DNA of 50,193 nt from Natribacillus halophilus (GCF_900100185.1 NZ_FNEN01000002.1:27538-77730), one strand, 5' to 3'. Positions 17,529 through 26,075 are shown, counted from the stretch's first letter. Made by a program: numbers and translations. The notes: generated from the letters alone by a model not told the origin.

Positions 17529-17630
17529 TCAAAATTCCCAATATCGGTTCTTTCGATAATTGTTGAAACTTTATTTCCAGTATAAGTTTTGTCGTTAATG
17601 CTTGACGCCATCTACCCAAATTTTCTGATT

Positions 17631-17858
17631 TTATTGATTTACTTCATAGATGAACACCACTTGATACAATCCCAACCTCGTCCAATACCCTTCCCATTCT
17701 CCAAAAGGAATAATTTTAGCTGTTAAAGTAGGCATGAAAGATAATCGCTCCAAAGCATCTACTTAAATTCGTTCCTTCACTTCAGGTGTATAAGGAACCA
17801 TTCTCGCCAACTCCCGTAGTCCTCTGGCTGACCACCTTACATTATACGTCTGATTCAC
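17631..17858 (-). pseudogene. RelE-like toxin interrupted by one in-frame TAA
   Basis: A GTG at 17858, overlapping the antitoxin end by 17 bases and preceded by AGAGGAATT, opens a 75-residue RelE/ParE-like frame: MNQTYNVRWSARGLRELARM, VPYTPEVKERI, then TAA at 17765-17763, then in the same frame VDALERLSFMPTLTAKIIP, FGEWEGYWTRLGLYQVVFIY, EVNQ and a stop. The residues on both sides fit one toxin fold (central RLGLYQVVFIY strand), so one nucleotide change has inactivated it. The antitoxin next to it is intact. Confidence 0.7.
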
Positions 17859-18132
17859 ACTCAAATTCCTCTATTTCTTGTCGCAAAAAATGTAACCCAT
17901 CCTCACCAGAATAGATACGGCCTTTCTCCCGATCTTCTCGGCTCATTCGTATTTGGCGAGTCACATCAGGATCATTGGCGAGAGCATGGACATCTAATTC
18001 ACCGACATCATCACCTTCAAGTTGAACTGCCACATTAAACTCTTCCTCAATCGCTTGAACAAGATCAGACAGTTTTAATACTTGTTTTTCTTCCCATTTA
18101 TGAAAAAGATGTTCTTTCGTAATAAACTCCAT
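17842..18132 (-). CDS. Putative antitoxin of the broken RelE pair
   Basis: 96-residue acidic protein (MEFITKEHLFHKW..., ending EEFECESDV). I do not recognise a named DNA-binding fold; LKLSDLVQAIEEEFNVAVQL and SREDREKGRIYSGEDGLHFL are its most distinctive parts. Its role is inferred from position: it directly precedes and overlaps a RelE-like toxin frame, as antitoxins do. With the toxin dead, this gene is no longer needed for protection and may be decaying too. ATG at 18132 is preceded by an AT-rich region (TATATATTATGCC) that could hold the promoter. Confidence 0.55.
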   Translation of the reverse strand: MEFITKEHLFHKWEEKQVLKLSDLVQAIEEEFNVAVQLEGDDVGELDVHALANDPDVTRQIRMSREDREKGRIYSGEDGLHFLRQEIEEFECESDV

Positions 18133-18229
18133 ATCCGATCACCATCCTTTTTTTATTATATATTATGCCTCATTATAATGAAAGCGAACCCCTCCAAGTA
18201 TCATGATTTGAAAAAATCCCGACGACAAC

Positions 18230-18393
18230 TATTCAACTAACTCCCCAAATTGTTGAGTGAATAACAATAGCACAAATCATTCATTATCTAGACATTATCG
18301 AGCTATATCAAATTCACGGAGTTAAAAAGATACTCAACTAACTGGGCGAAAAATTTAGCTACTATTAAAAGCTTCGAATAATATTGGAACGAT
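18230..18393. repeat. 164-bp direct repeat, copy A
   Basis: Identical at every base to 28324-28487 (offset 10094). The identity stops at the first base of the epsN stop codon: beyond it the two epsN copies differ at many positions. On the minus strand it is the 3' flank of epsN. The segment opens with an imperfect inverted repeat (TATTCAAC...TTGAGTGAATA). Confidence 0.95.
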
Positions 18394-18990
18394 TATCTCA
18401 ACACCCTATCAACAACCCCAATCACCCTATCCATCTCCTCCTCACTCATACCCGACCCCGACGGCAAACACAGCCCACACCCAAACAACTCATCCTACAC
18501 ACTACGCCCCTCTTCATGCGGGTAATACTCAACGCCCTCAAACAACGGCTGCAAATGCATCGGCTTCCACACGGGCCGCGCCTCAATATTCTCCGCACTC
18601 AGCGCTTCAATGATATCCAACTGACTCACGCCCGCCTTCTCGGGATCCACCGTCAAAGCCGTCAACCACCTATTCGACTTACTCCCTTCAAGCTCGGGCA
18701 TAAAAGTAACCCCAGCCAACTAGCTCAACAACAGCGCTGCTCCACACGCTGATCGAACACTTCCAACTGTCGCGCCCCACACCGGCGACGATATTACTCA
18801 TTCGATAATTGTATCCAACCTCGCTGTGCTCATAATGAAGCGCCGGCTCCCGTGCCTGGGTCGCCAAAAAACGCGCCCGCTCCAACGCTTCCAAATCATT
18901 CGATACGAACGCACCCCGCCAGAGTTGGTAATAATTTTATTCCCGTTAAACGAAAACACCCCAAAATCGCCGAACGTACCACTCCGCAAC
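18393..18990 (-). pseudogene. epsN: epsN remnant 2 (3' half)
   Basis: Covers the C-terminal half of the aminotransferase up to the SGTFGDFGVFSFNGNKI region. Short frames still spell pieces such as FMPELEGSKSNRWLTALTVD and IEARPVWKPMHLQPLFEGVE. Several indels, a missing ~30-codon block and stop codons inactivate it. It breaks off at about 18990 where unrelated plus-strand sequence begins. Divergence from the full copy at 28.5 kb is roughly one base in eight by eye. Confidence 0.9.
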
Positions 18991-19059
18991 AAGTGGTAAA
19001 TCTCTCCGCAATTGGTGGTACAAAAGATTGCAAGGGTGGTACAAAGTGAATGCAATACT

Positions 19060-19290
19060 CAACGTATTGCTGCGATACACATAAAAAACTACCGTCAATC
19101 CACCGGAGAATTTGTTTCAGCTCTTGATGTGGATATCAATTTGCGCTCCATGATGCAAGCATTATGCAGAATTCCTTATACGGGGTATGTAATTATGACT
19201 CCCCCTTATCCATATACTTATTGTTCGGCACAGCTTATTGAAATAGCTTCACTGGAGTTAACAAAGGTTTTGAACCCATCAGAACTGTAA
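19060..19290 (+). pseudogene. Sugar-phosphate isomerase/epimerase (TIM barrel) C-terminal fragment
   Basis: A frame reading RIAAIHIKNYRQSTGEFVSA, then LDVDINLRSMMQALCRIPYTGYVIM, resembles the last strands of xylose-isomerase-like TIM-barrel epimerases (pattern I..iHIKDy...G...G...v....i..aL...gY.G). The beginning is missing: upstream sequence is junction DNA next to epsN remnant 2. It converges on the rpiB gene, suggesting that it once belonged to a sugar-catabolic cluster. Identification is moderate. Confidence 0.4.
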
Positions 19291-19418
19291 AAAGAATCCG
19301 ATCTCGCGATCATCTCAACACACAACCTTGAATTAGATTTATTACTATCCCACGTTCAATTATATTTTCAATATTGTGTTCACTCCTCCGAGGAGCTCAC
19401 ATCGTTAAATTACTCAGT

Positions 19419-19868
19419 TTACTTTTGTTCGTTCTCCAACTCTGATAACATCTGAACTCTTCTACGAAATTCAGATGCTGTACTGAATCTCGCCTGTAAA
19501 TAGCTATCAATAAGTTCTTGAGCTAGTTTATCGCCGACAATTTGTGCACCTATTGCCATTACATTAACATTATCATGCTCAACACACTGGTGAGCTGAAT
19601 ATATATCATGACATAAAGCTGCCCTTATACCTTTTATTTTATTTGCTGCAATACTAGCTCCCACTCCTGTTCCACATATCATAAGGCCACGGGCATCCTC
19701 ATCTTTTTTAACTTCATCACATACCTTCTTTGTAATCACTGGGAAGTCGACTGGTTCTTCGCTAAAAGTTCCATAATCTAATACTTCATGCCCCATAGAT
19801 TCCAAGTGTTCAACAATCGTCCCCTTTAATGGGAATCCCGCATGATCCGCTCCAACTACTACCTTCAT
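19419..19868 (-). CDS. rpiB: RpiB/LacA/LacB family sugar-phosphate isomerase
   Basis: 149-residue cytosolic aldose-ketose isomerase of the RpiB type. Visible are the N-terminal VVGADHAGFPLK, the catalytic cysteine in MICGTGVGASIAANK (Cys65) and the substrate-binding GIRAALCHDIYSA and EHDNVNVMAIGAQ. RpiB interconverts ribose 5-phosphate and ribulose 5-phosphate; other members act on allose or galactose phosphates. Last gene of the TRAP operon, 31 bases after dctM, with a CTCC/GGAG hairpin downstream at 19382-19394. With the ribokinase, it suggests that the imported sugar is a pentose or a rare hexose. Confidence 0.92.
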   Translation of the reverse strand: MKVVVGADHAGFPLKGTIVEHLESMGHEVLDYGTFSEEPVDFPVITKKVCDEVKKDEDARGLMICGTGVGASIAANKIKGIRAALCHDIYSAHQCVEHDNVNVMAIGAQIVGDKLAQELIDSYLQARFSTASEFRRRVQMLSELENEQK

Positions 19869-19899
19869 TTGATCATCTCCTCTTATTTATTAGTATATA

Positions 19900-21174
19900 T
19901 TAACCTAACATTTCTGGTATCCATAATGTCAGCTGTGGGAACAATACAATGAGTAAAAGAATAACCACATTGGCAATAAAGAAAGGCAGGGTTTCTTTAA
20001 TGATACTACCCATTTTCTCTTTACTTATGGATGTAACAATAAATAATCCCACACCAATTGGAGGTGTCAATAAACCAAGTGTAAGATTCATTACTACAAG
20101 AATAGTCATTGTTATTGGATCTACTCCTATTGCATCACCCAATACAAGTAAGGGAGGTAAAACAATTACAATTGATGCAATGGTTTCCATTACAGCACCC
20201 ACAATAAAGAGAACCAGCATAACTAACAGCAAAGCCAATATAGGAACAACAGTAATACCTAAGATGGATTCGCTTAGTAACTGTGGAATTCCTTCATTCG
20301 CAAGTATCCAAGCATAGGTGGCAGCGAAGCCAACTAAAATGAGAACGGTTCCTGTGAATATCACAGCCTCAATACCAGAATCATACAATTGCTTCAGACT
20401 TACGTCCCTTCTAATGACCAACCCTAAAAATAAAGCTCCTAGTACTCCCATAGCCCCTGCTTCTGTGGGTGTGAAAAGGCCTCCCATAATACCGTAAAGC
20501 ACAAATGCAATTAACAGCAGTTCCCAATAACTTTCTTTAAGTGCATTTCCCACATTTTTGATCCTAAATGAATTTGATCTTGGAAAGTTACGCTTAATTG
20601 CAATCAAGTATGCTGCAATCATCATTGCAAGTCCCATCATAATACCTGGTATAATACCTGCGAGAAAAAGCTGTTGTATAGAAATCCCCGCAGTGACTCC
20701 AGCAATAATTAGATTGACGCTTGGAGGGATAATTGGGCCTACAACTGAAGAGCTTGCAGTAAGAGCCGCTGAGTAAGGACCAGGATAACCTTCTCTTTTC
20801 ATCGCTGGAATCAATGTTTTCCCTAATCCTGAAGTATCTGCAACGGCAGTGCCAGATATGCCAGCGAACAACATGCTAATACCAACGTTAGCAATCCCGA
20901 GGCCTCCCTTAATAAAACCAACAATGGAATTAACTAAATTTATTAATCGTCTACTTGCGCTACCAGAGTTCAATAGTTCAGCGAGAAGTATATAAAAGGG
21001 AACGGCCAGAAGTGAGAATGATCCAAGTTGTGTCATCATCCTCTGGCCTAATAAAGCACTCGGTATATCTGACAACCATATATATAATAGGGAAGAAATG
21101 CCAATGACTACAAAGATAGGAACCTTAAAGGCAAGAAGGAGGAAGAAACTGATAACTAATACGATAAGTTCCAT
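19900..21174 (-). CDS. dctM: TRAP transporter large permease (DctM type)
   Basis: 424-residue membrane subunit of a tripartite ATP-independent periplasmic transporter, working by Na+ or H+ symport. Twelve or so helices are visible, with typical blocks ALLGQRMMTQLGSFSLLAVP, FYILLAELLNSG, GISGTAVADTSGLGKTLIPA and NLTLGLLTPPIGVGLFIVTS. It begins 3 bases after the dctQ stop (translational coupling, ATG at 21174 with GGGAGAG upstream). Together with DctQ and DctP it takes up a small substrate; the neighbouring kinase and isomerase argue for a sugar rather than a dicarboxylate. Confidence 0.93.
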   Translation of the reverse strand: MELIVLVISFFLLLAFKVPIFVVIGISSLLYIWLSDIPSALLGQRMMTQLGSFSLLAVPFYILLAELLNSGSASRRLINLVNSIVGFIKGGLGIANVGISMLFAGISGTAVADTSGLGKTLIPAMKREGYPGPYSAALTASSSVVGPIIPPSVNLIIAGVTAGISIQQLFLAGIIPGIMMGLAMMIAAYLIAIKRNFPRSNSFRIKNVGNALKESYWELLLIAFVLYGIMGGLFTPTEAGAMGVLGALFLGLVIRRDVSLKQLYDSGIEAVIFTGTVLILVGFAATYAWILANEGIPQLLSESILGITVVPILALLLVMLVLFIVGAVMETIASIVIVLPPLLVLGDAIGVDPITMTILVVMNLTLGLLTPPIGVGLFIVTSISKEKMGSIIKETLPFFIANVVILLLIVLFPQLTLWIPEMLG

Positions 21175-21177
21175 TGT

Positions 21178-21678
21178 TCAGTCTCTCCCTTCTTTTTTAA
21201 TACTGAAATTATTCTTTATCAATTTGATTGTGTTAACAAGGTGTTTGATGTAGAAATATAACATAATAAACGCGCTTGCAGAGATGCTAACCTGGAACCA
21301 AAAAGTTGATAAGTTTAGCCTAGGAGTAGTTGCGAACCTTCCGTCCCATGCTAATTGAAAATTAACCATCATAATTATTAGCAAAAAAACACTAATGATT
21401 AAATATATAAACACTTCTATTATTCGTTGTTTTTTTACTGAAAATCTATCAATGAAATAATCAACAGCCAGGTGGGAATTACGTCCAGCAGCTAAGCCCG
21501 CACCAATACAAATAGACCACATTAATAAGAAGTTCGCAGCTTCTTCTCCACTCCATGCAGGAACAGTTGCTAGAAATTGTCGAGCAAATATTTGTACAGC
21601 CATTATAAATATTAACAGGCCTATCAAAATGAAAGATACGAGACCTAATATATTTGTTGCATTAATCCTCCCTATCAT
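21178..21678 (-). CDS. dctQ: TRAP transporter small permease (DctQ type)
   Basis: 166 residues with four predicted helices (LVSFILIGLLIFIMAVQIFA; NFLLMWSICIGAGLAAGR; VFIYLIISVFLLIIMMVNF; SISASAFIMLYFYIKHLV). The motifs PAWSGEEAANFLLMW and GRNSHLAVDYF are diagnostic for DctQ. It partners DctM in the membrane. ATG at 21678 is preceded by AGTAGGTG. A 15-bp perfect hairpin separates it from the upstream dctP gene, which probably lets the binding protein be made in excess over the permease. Confidence 0.92.
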   Translation of the reverse strand: MIGRINATNILGLVSFILIGLLIFIMAVQIFARQFLATVPAWSGEEAANFLLMWSICIGAGLAAGRNSHLAVDYFIDRFSVKKQRIIEVFIYLIISVFLLIIMMVNFQLAWDGRFATTPRLNLSTFWFQVSISASAFIMLYFYIKHLVNTIKLIKNNFSIKKEGRD

Positions 21679-21710
21679 GCAAACACCTACTCTGGTTTAT
21701 AAATTCTAAT

Positions 21711-21745
21711 GGAACGTTTGTCTTTCAATTAAAGACAAACGTTCC
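21711..21745 (-). promoter_or_regulatory. Intercistronic hairpin between dctP and dctQ
   Basis: Perfect 15-bp stem (GGAACGTTTGTCTTT/AAAGACAAACGTTCC) with a five-base loop, lying 8 bases after the dctP stop. On the minus strand only a weak T-rich tail follows, so partial termination or mRNA stabilisation is more likely than full termination. Confidence 0.75.
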
Positions 21746-21753
21746 TAAGTTTA

Positions 21754-22740
21754 TCACTGTACATCCTCAACTCTCTCTATCCATTCTTGTATCACTTCGC
21801 TATAACCATCGTAAGCTTCTGCGGCAGCATCAGCAAATTCATCAGTATCAGGTTCTGAAATTTCTACACCAGCTTCTTCTAAATCATTGTAGGCTTCTTC
21901 TATCTCTTCCTGAAGCAGTTCACTTTCATAGAGTTGTGCTTCTTCAGCTGCCTCTTCTAAGGCGACCTGTTCTTCTTCATTTAGATCTTGATAAATGCTT
22001 TCACTTATAAGCAAATAACCTGCTTGGTATTGATGATTTGAAATTGTTACATGATCCTGCACCTCATAAAATCCGTCAGAATGGATCTGTGTAATTGGAT
22101 TTTCCTGGCCATCTATAACGTTTTGTTCTAGAGCAGAATATACTTCATCAATAGGCATAGTTACCACACTGGCTCCCATAGCTTCAAAAGCATCTGGTGC
22201 TGTAGGTGATTCAGGCACCCTAATATTTAAGCCACTCATATCCTCTAAGCTATTTATTTCCTGATTACTGCTCATTTGACGAGGATCCCTCATAAAATAT
22301 GTTAAAGGTCTGAACCCTTCATCAATCATTAGCTCATCAAGTTCCTCACCGTGTTCACTCTCAAGGAATGTTTCTAGATGTTCTTCATCCTCAAAAAGAT
22401 AGGGGACTCCATAAATTCCAACTTCTTCTACATAGGAAGAAACGGGTTCAACGCTCACCGTTCCACCAGTTGTTCCAACCTGCATTCCTTCTAATGCTTC
22501 ATCCTGATCTCCTAATGAAGCGGAATCATGAACGCTAATATCTAGACTCCCATCTGATTTCTCTTCTGCTAGTTCAGCAAATTCGTTCACAGCATCAACC
22601 CAAATATGTTCAGCAGGTTGATCAAGTGCAAATGAGATCTCAGTAGCATCAGCTTCGCCTTCACTTTCCTCATTACCACAGGCTGATAAAACTCCCACAA
22701 TACACACAGTTAATACAAGCAACCATCTATTCTTTATCAT
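21754..22740 (-). CDS. dctP: TRAP transporter substrate-binding lipoprotein (DctP type)
   Basis: 328-residue extracytoplasmic solute receptor. The N-terminus is a lipoprotein signal (WLLVLTVCIVGVLSACGNEE, lipobox LSAC with Cys21), as expected for a Gram-positive. The mature part has DctP hallmarks: MQVGTTGGTVSVEP, YGVPYLF, LNIRVPESPTAPDAFEAMGA, PIDEVYSALEQNVIDGQENP and the HQYQAGYLLIS strand. The arginine in NIRVPES is the usual carboxylate-binding position, so the ligand probably carries a carboxylate or sugar-acid group; that sits slightly at odds with a plain ribokinase route. ATG at 22740 follows GAGAGGAG. Confidence 0.93.
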   Translation of the reverse strand: MIKNRWLLVLTVCIVGVLSACGNEESEGEADATEISFALDQPAEHIWVDAVNEFAELAEEKSDGSLDISVHDSASLGDQDEALEGMQVGTTGGTVSVEPVSSYVEEVGIYGVPYLFEDEEHLETFLESEHGEELDELMIDEGFRPLTYFMRDPRQMSSNQEINSLEDMSGLNIRVPESPTAPDAFEAMGASVVTMPIDEVYSALEQNVIDGQENPITQIHSDGFYEVQDHVTISNHQYQAGYLLISESIYQDLNEEEQVALEEAAEEAQLYESELLQEEIEEAYNDLEEAGVEISEPDTDEFADAAAEAYDGYSEVIQEWIERVEDVQ

Positions 22741-22794
22741 AACAATACTCCTCTCAATAATTTTAGATCCATGTCAATACTGATTTATTCACCG

Positions 22795-23712
22795 TTAATT
22801 TGTTTTTTGCACCTCCTCTAATACTGGCATGCCTGTTTGTGCACCTCCTTTCGTTGTAGAGATGCCAGCTGCTTTGTTTGCAAAAACTACTGATTCATAT
22901 AAAGATTGAGAGTTAGCTAATGCTACAGCTAAAGCCCCGTTAAAAGTGTCTCCTGCTCCTGTAGTATCAACAACATCTACCTTATTACTTTTTGCGTGTT
23001 GTATGATTTTATTATCACTAAATAACACCCCCTTTTCGCCTCTAGTAACAATTACATGATCAACCCCCTTATTATGAAGAAGTTTAATAGTTCCCTCATA
23101 ATTACTAGCTGATGTTAGAGTTGTATTAGTTAATATAGCTAACTCATTTTCATTAGGTGTAATAAAAGAGACATCCGACAATATAGATGTAGGAATATCC
23201 AAAGCTGGTGCGGGATTTAAAATGACTGGAACATTATTATCCTTTGCAATCCGTATGGTTTCAGCGACAATTTCCATAGGTATCTCCAATTGGAGCAGAA
23301 TGACACTTGCTTGTTTGATTAAGGGTTCACTTTGTTTAATCATACTTAAATTTAAGCCATAATTTGCTCCTGGGACGACAATAATTTTGTTCTCTTTTTT
23401 TGCAATAGATATTTGAGCTACTCCGGTGTTTACATCTTTAACTGTAAAAATTGAATGTGTATTTATGTTTTCTTTTTCCAAGTAATTTTTCAATTGATGC
23501 CCGTGAGCGTCATCTCCTACACACCCTATCAAACTCACTGATCCTCCTAAACGAGCAGCTGCCACCGCTTGATTCGCACCTTTACCTCCTGGATATTTCT
23601 CAAATTTATCACCGATAATCGTTTCACCTTCTGATGGAAATCGTTTTGAATCAGCAACTAAATCCATATTCAAACTTCCTACAATAACAATATTGGCGTT
23701 TGCACTCATCAT
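22795..23712 (-). CDS. rbsK: Ribokinase (PfkB family)
   Basis: 305-residue ATP-dependent sugar kinase. Motifs: IVIVGSLNMDLVADSKRFP, the sugar-binding GGKGANQAVAAARLGG, and the C-terminal PfkB signature DVVDTTGAGDTFNGALAVAL with the catalytic aspartate in GAGD. It would phosphorylate the sugar brought in by the TRAP system before RpiB isomerisation. ATG 23712 (MMSANAN) has AGAAGGG 8 bases upstream; the longer open frame to 23802 lies in the promoter/operator region. It begins the operon LacI-controlled rbsK-dctP-dctQ-dctM-rpiB. Confidence 0.93.
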   Translation of the reverse strand: MMSANANIVIVGSLNMDLVADSKRFPSEGETIIGDKFEKYPGGKGANQAVAAARLGGSVSLIGCVGDDAHGHQLKNYLEKENINTHSIFTVKDVNTGVAQISIAKKENKIIVVPGANYGLNLSMIKQSEPLIKQASVILLQLEIPMEIVAETIRIAKDNNVPVILNPAPALDIPTSILSDVSFITPNENELAILTNTTLTSASNYEGTIKLLHNKGVDHVIVTRGEKGVLFSDNKIIQHAKSNKVDVVDTTGAGDTFNGALAVALANSQSLYESVVFANKAAGISTTKGGAQTGMPVLEEVQKTN

Positions 23713-23779
23713 GGACCAGACCCTTCTAATTATTTGGACTATAGGTTTATGAAGTGTTTTAATGTATAAAAACATGGTA

Positions 23780-23793
23780 TGTAACCGGTTCCA
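23780..23793. promoter_or_regulatory. LacI-family operator upstream of rbsK
   Basis: TGTAACCGGTTCCA, an almost perfect copy of the palindrome in front of the lacI-type gene (one mismatch in the right arm). It is 68 bases upstream of the rbsK start codon. Confidence 0.75.
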
Positions 23794-23871
23794 TATTTTC
23801 AAAAGTAATGAATTTTATCAAATGTTATTCAGTCCACTAGCCGATAGTATTCCCGTAACTGAATTGGAAAT

Positions 23872-24849
23872 TTATGCTCCCCTTGTCGTACCGCCTAGCT
23901 GAATTTGGACCGGTAGTTGGTTGGTCAATTGTTCTGTTTGCCGACCTTCAATCAACTTAATGCAAAGCCTAGAAGCTAAAGCTCCCATTTCATAAATAGG
24001 TTGGGCAACTGTTGTGAGTTCTGGATACATCATATGTCCGAAAGCAATGCCGTCGAATCCTATTAATTGTAAACGGTCAGGTACGGGAATCTTCTGTTTC
24101 AAGGCTACTTTTAAAAATCCAGCGGCAACAACGTCATTACTAGCAAAAACACCATCAATATGTGGGTGGGCTGCGTAAAAACGCTCAGCCAGTTCCTCAG
24201 CAGGATTTAACTGAAATGGACATTCTTCAATGACGCAGTCAAGTCCCTGGTTCTTTATATAAGCCATAAATCCGTTATAACGTTCTTCAGATGAAGTAAT
24301 CCCTCGAGGTCCTCGTATATGTGCCAACCGAGTCGCTCCTCTTTCAACGAGGTATTCTGCCGCTTTCCATCCGCCATTATAGTTGTTTGAGACTACGGCA
24401 GGCAGGCGCTCATCACCCACTCGGTCCAGCGCTACAACAGGTATGTTGGCAGCAGAATATACATTTTCCTGTTGATGATGAGTGCTCATAATTAAACCGT
24501 CTATATATTTTTGTTTTAATGCATCCACATATTCACGTTCTTTCTTTTCATCCTGATCTGAATTACACAAAACAACAGTATAACCGTAGATATTGGCGAC
24601 ATCCTCCACAGCCCTCGCCAATTCAGGAAAGAATGGGTTCTGAATATCGGGGACAATCAATCCAATCATATTGGACGTCTTATTATACAATGTTCTGGCT
24701 ACAGAATTTGGTTGATAATCCAACTCTTTGATTGCTTGTAAAACCTTACTTAAAGCATCTTCACTGACATATCCTCTTTGGTTCAACACTCTAGATACCG
24801 TTGCCACCGAAACATTTGCTTTATTTGCTACATCTTTAATAGTTGTCAT
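23872..24849 (-). CDS. LacI/GalR-family transcriptional regulator
   Basis: 325 residues. The N-terminal helix-turn-helix is canonical (TTIKDVANKANVSVATVSRV, LNQRGYVSEDALSKVLQAIKE, hinge PNSVARTLYNK). The periplasmic-binding-protein-like sensor follows (IGLIVPDIQNPFFPELARAV; GVFASNDVVAAGFLKVAL; LIGFDGIAFGHMMYPELTTV). It should repress the sugar operon downstream and its own gene, since matching CCGG-centred palindromes lie before both. ATG at 24849 has GGAGG with five-base spacing; an in-frame TTG at 24861 overlaps that site. The gene is 160 bases upstream of rbsK in the same direction. Confidence 0.93.
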   Translation of the reverse strand: MTTIKDVANKANVSVATVSRVLNQRGYVSEDALSKVLQAIKELDYQPNSVARTLYNKTSNMIGLIVPDIQNPFFPELARAVEDVANIYGYTVVLCNSDQDEKKEREYVDALKQKYIDGLIMSTHHQQENVYSAANIPVVALDRVGDERLPAVVSNNYNGGWKAAEYLVERGATRLAHIRGPRGITSSEERYNGFMAYIKNQGLDCVIEECPFQLNPAEELAERFYAAHPHIDGVFASNDVVAAGFLKVALKQKIPVPDRLQLIGFDGIAFGHMMYPELTTVAQPIYEMGALASRLCIKLIEGRQTEQLTNQLPVQIQLGGTTRGA

Positions 24850-24866
24850 TAAATCCTCCAAAAATC

Positions 24867-24880
24867 TGTAACCGGTTACA
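24867..24880. promoter_or_regulatory. LacI-family operator upstream of the regulator gene
   Basis: TGTAACCGGTTACA is a perfect 14-bp palindrome with the central CG typical of LacI/GalR sites, placed 18 bases before the regulator's start codon; it implies autoregulation. Confidence 0.8.
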
Positions 24881-25028
24881 TATAAAGATAAAGGATGGCT
24901 TTTGATTTGTCAATAGGAATTTCTTTAATTTTCATGGTATAACTACAAGTACGTGGTTCAAAACCCTAGCTGAATCTGTTGATGGATTAAGTGTAAAACT
25001 TCAAATACAGGAATTGGAGGCAATAGCC

Positions 25029-25337
25029 ATGAATGACGAATCTTTATACAATGCATTCGGCCACTGGGAAGACCTCAGCTCGACAAAGGAACAGCGGGTA
25101 GCCTATGAAGAGCGATCAAAAGAACTTATGGATCAAGAAGCCGCGGAACGAGAATACGAACTTCGTGAACAAGCATTGGAACTTCGTAAGAAGGAAGCTG
25201 AGAAAAGGGGAGAGAAAAAGGCAAAAGAAGCGACTGCCCGCAGGTTATTAGCAATGGGGATGAACGTTGAGACGGTAGCCAAAGGTTCTGATCTTGATGT
25301 GAAAAGAGTCATTGAAATACAGCAGGAGATGCAATAA
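25029..25337 (+). pseudogene. C-terminal remnant of a PD-(D/E)XK (Rpn-type) nuclease gene
   Basis: 102 codons from an ATG preceded by GGAGG encode a highly charged helical tail (REYELREQALELRKKEAEKR) and the ending RRLLAMGMNVETVAKGSDLD followed by VKRVIEIQQ. This is the usual C-terminus of Rpn/PD-(D/E)XK transposase-family nucleases, in which a coiled coil precedes a small HTH-like hairpin. The same frame continues upstream (WFKTLAESVDGLSVKLQIQE) until it meets the LacI promoter region, so the nuclease domain has been lost. The remaining stub could still be translated. A hairpin (AAAGGACGCCAGG/CCTGGGGTCCTTT) follows at 25348-25378. Confidence 0.6.
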
Positions 25338-25347
25338 CAGCTGTGAA

Positions 25348-25378
25348 AGGACGCCAGGATTTTACCTGGGGTCCTTTC
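25348..25378 (+). terminator. Terminator after the Rpn remnant
   Basis: AAAGGACGCCAGG pairs with CCTGGGGTCCTTT over ATTTTA; weak T-tail (CTGTATG). Confidence 0.55.
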
Positions 25379-25409
25379 TGTATGAGGCGAACCGAAGATT
25401 CGTGAATGA

Positions 25410-25737
25410 TCATCTCAACATCCCCTCAACAATCTCAATAACTCTACTCTGCTCCCCCTCCGTCATACTCGACCCCGAAGGCAAACACAACCCACACCCA
25501 AACAACTCATCCGACACACTCCGCCCCTCATCATGCGGGTAATACTCAACGCCCTCAAACAACGGCTGCAAGTGCATCGGCTTCCACACGGGCCGCGCGC
25601 ATCGCATGCGCCAAAGCCGCCGGTGACATGTTCCACGTCGCCGATTCCGCGTCGATAAATACCGGCCGGGCGCCTTGATACAGAATCGGGTTGGCGCTGG
25701 CGACAAACGTCAGCGAAGACCAAAAACAAACATCCCC
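25410..25737 (-). pseudogene. epsN: epsN remnant 3 (internal deletion)
   Basis: The last ~60 codons (to the ARPVWKPMHLQPLFEGVEYY region) are joined directly to codons of the N-terminal third (RAMRD... to SLTFVASANPILYQ). The joint at about 25595-25602 is GCGCGC, a short direct repeat present at both parental positions, so ~590 bases were lost by slippage or short-homology recombination. Less worn than remnants 4 and 6, and on the same strand as the others. Confidence 0.9.
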
Positions 25738-25940
25738 AGATCATTTGAGAGTTTACAATCCCCAGTGTGCAAAGGATTTGTCACGCTCATGGGTGCGTTC
25801 CTTACGCTGTTTGAAATCCAGATTTTTGAATATTCCATCGTTTTGGATTTGGCTTTTTCCTCCAAATCATTAAGATTTCCGATTTTCGCGTATATAAACG
25901 TATTTTTTAACCGATGATGGTGGAAAAAAGGTGAGTGACT
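25738..25940. other. Unassigned AT-rich sequence beside epsN remnant 3
   Basis: A minus-strand open frame spells NTFIYAKIGNLNDLEEKAKS and NPLHTGDCKLSNDLG, which looks like protein but has no start or ribosome binding site and runs into the epsN remnant. I cannot identify it; probably another gene fragment. Confidence 0.25.
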
Positions 25941-25943
25941 TGA

Positions 25944-26075
25944 TTGAAATATGATGATTTTAATAAAAGACGGGAAGAGAAGCTTAAAAAACAAAAGGAG
26001 AAGCAAAAACAACATTCATGCAACTTGAAAGAGGCAGGAAAACTCAAAAACAATAGCAAAGGTAAACCACATTAA
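25944..26075 (+). CDS. 43-residue basic peptide
   Basis: TTG at 25944 is preceded by AAAGGTGAG with about 8-base spacing. The frame reads MKYDDFNKRREEKLKKQKEK and ends LKNNSKGKPH, very rich in lysine and glutamate. A hairpin AGCAAAG/CTTTGCT with TTTTT follows at once, giving a complete small transcription unit. Function unknown. It converges on another short lysine-rich ORF on the minus strand. Confidence 0.45.
   Translation: MKYDDFNKRREEKLKKQKEKQKQHSCNLKEAGKLKNNSKGKPH

Noticed and set aside
18990-19060. T-box-like words (AAGGGTGGTACAAAG and a second GGTGGTAC)
   Set aside because: Resembles the T-box core AGGGTGGNACCGCG only in part; no specifier stem, no terminator and no amino acid gene downstream.
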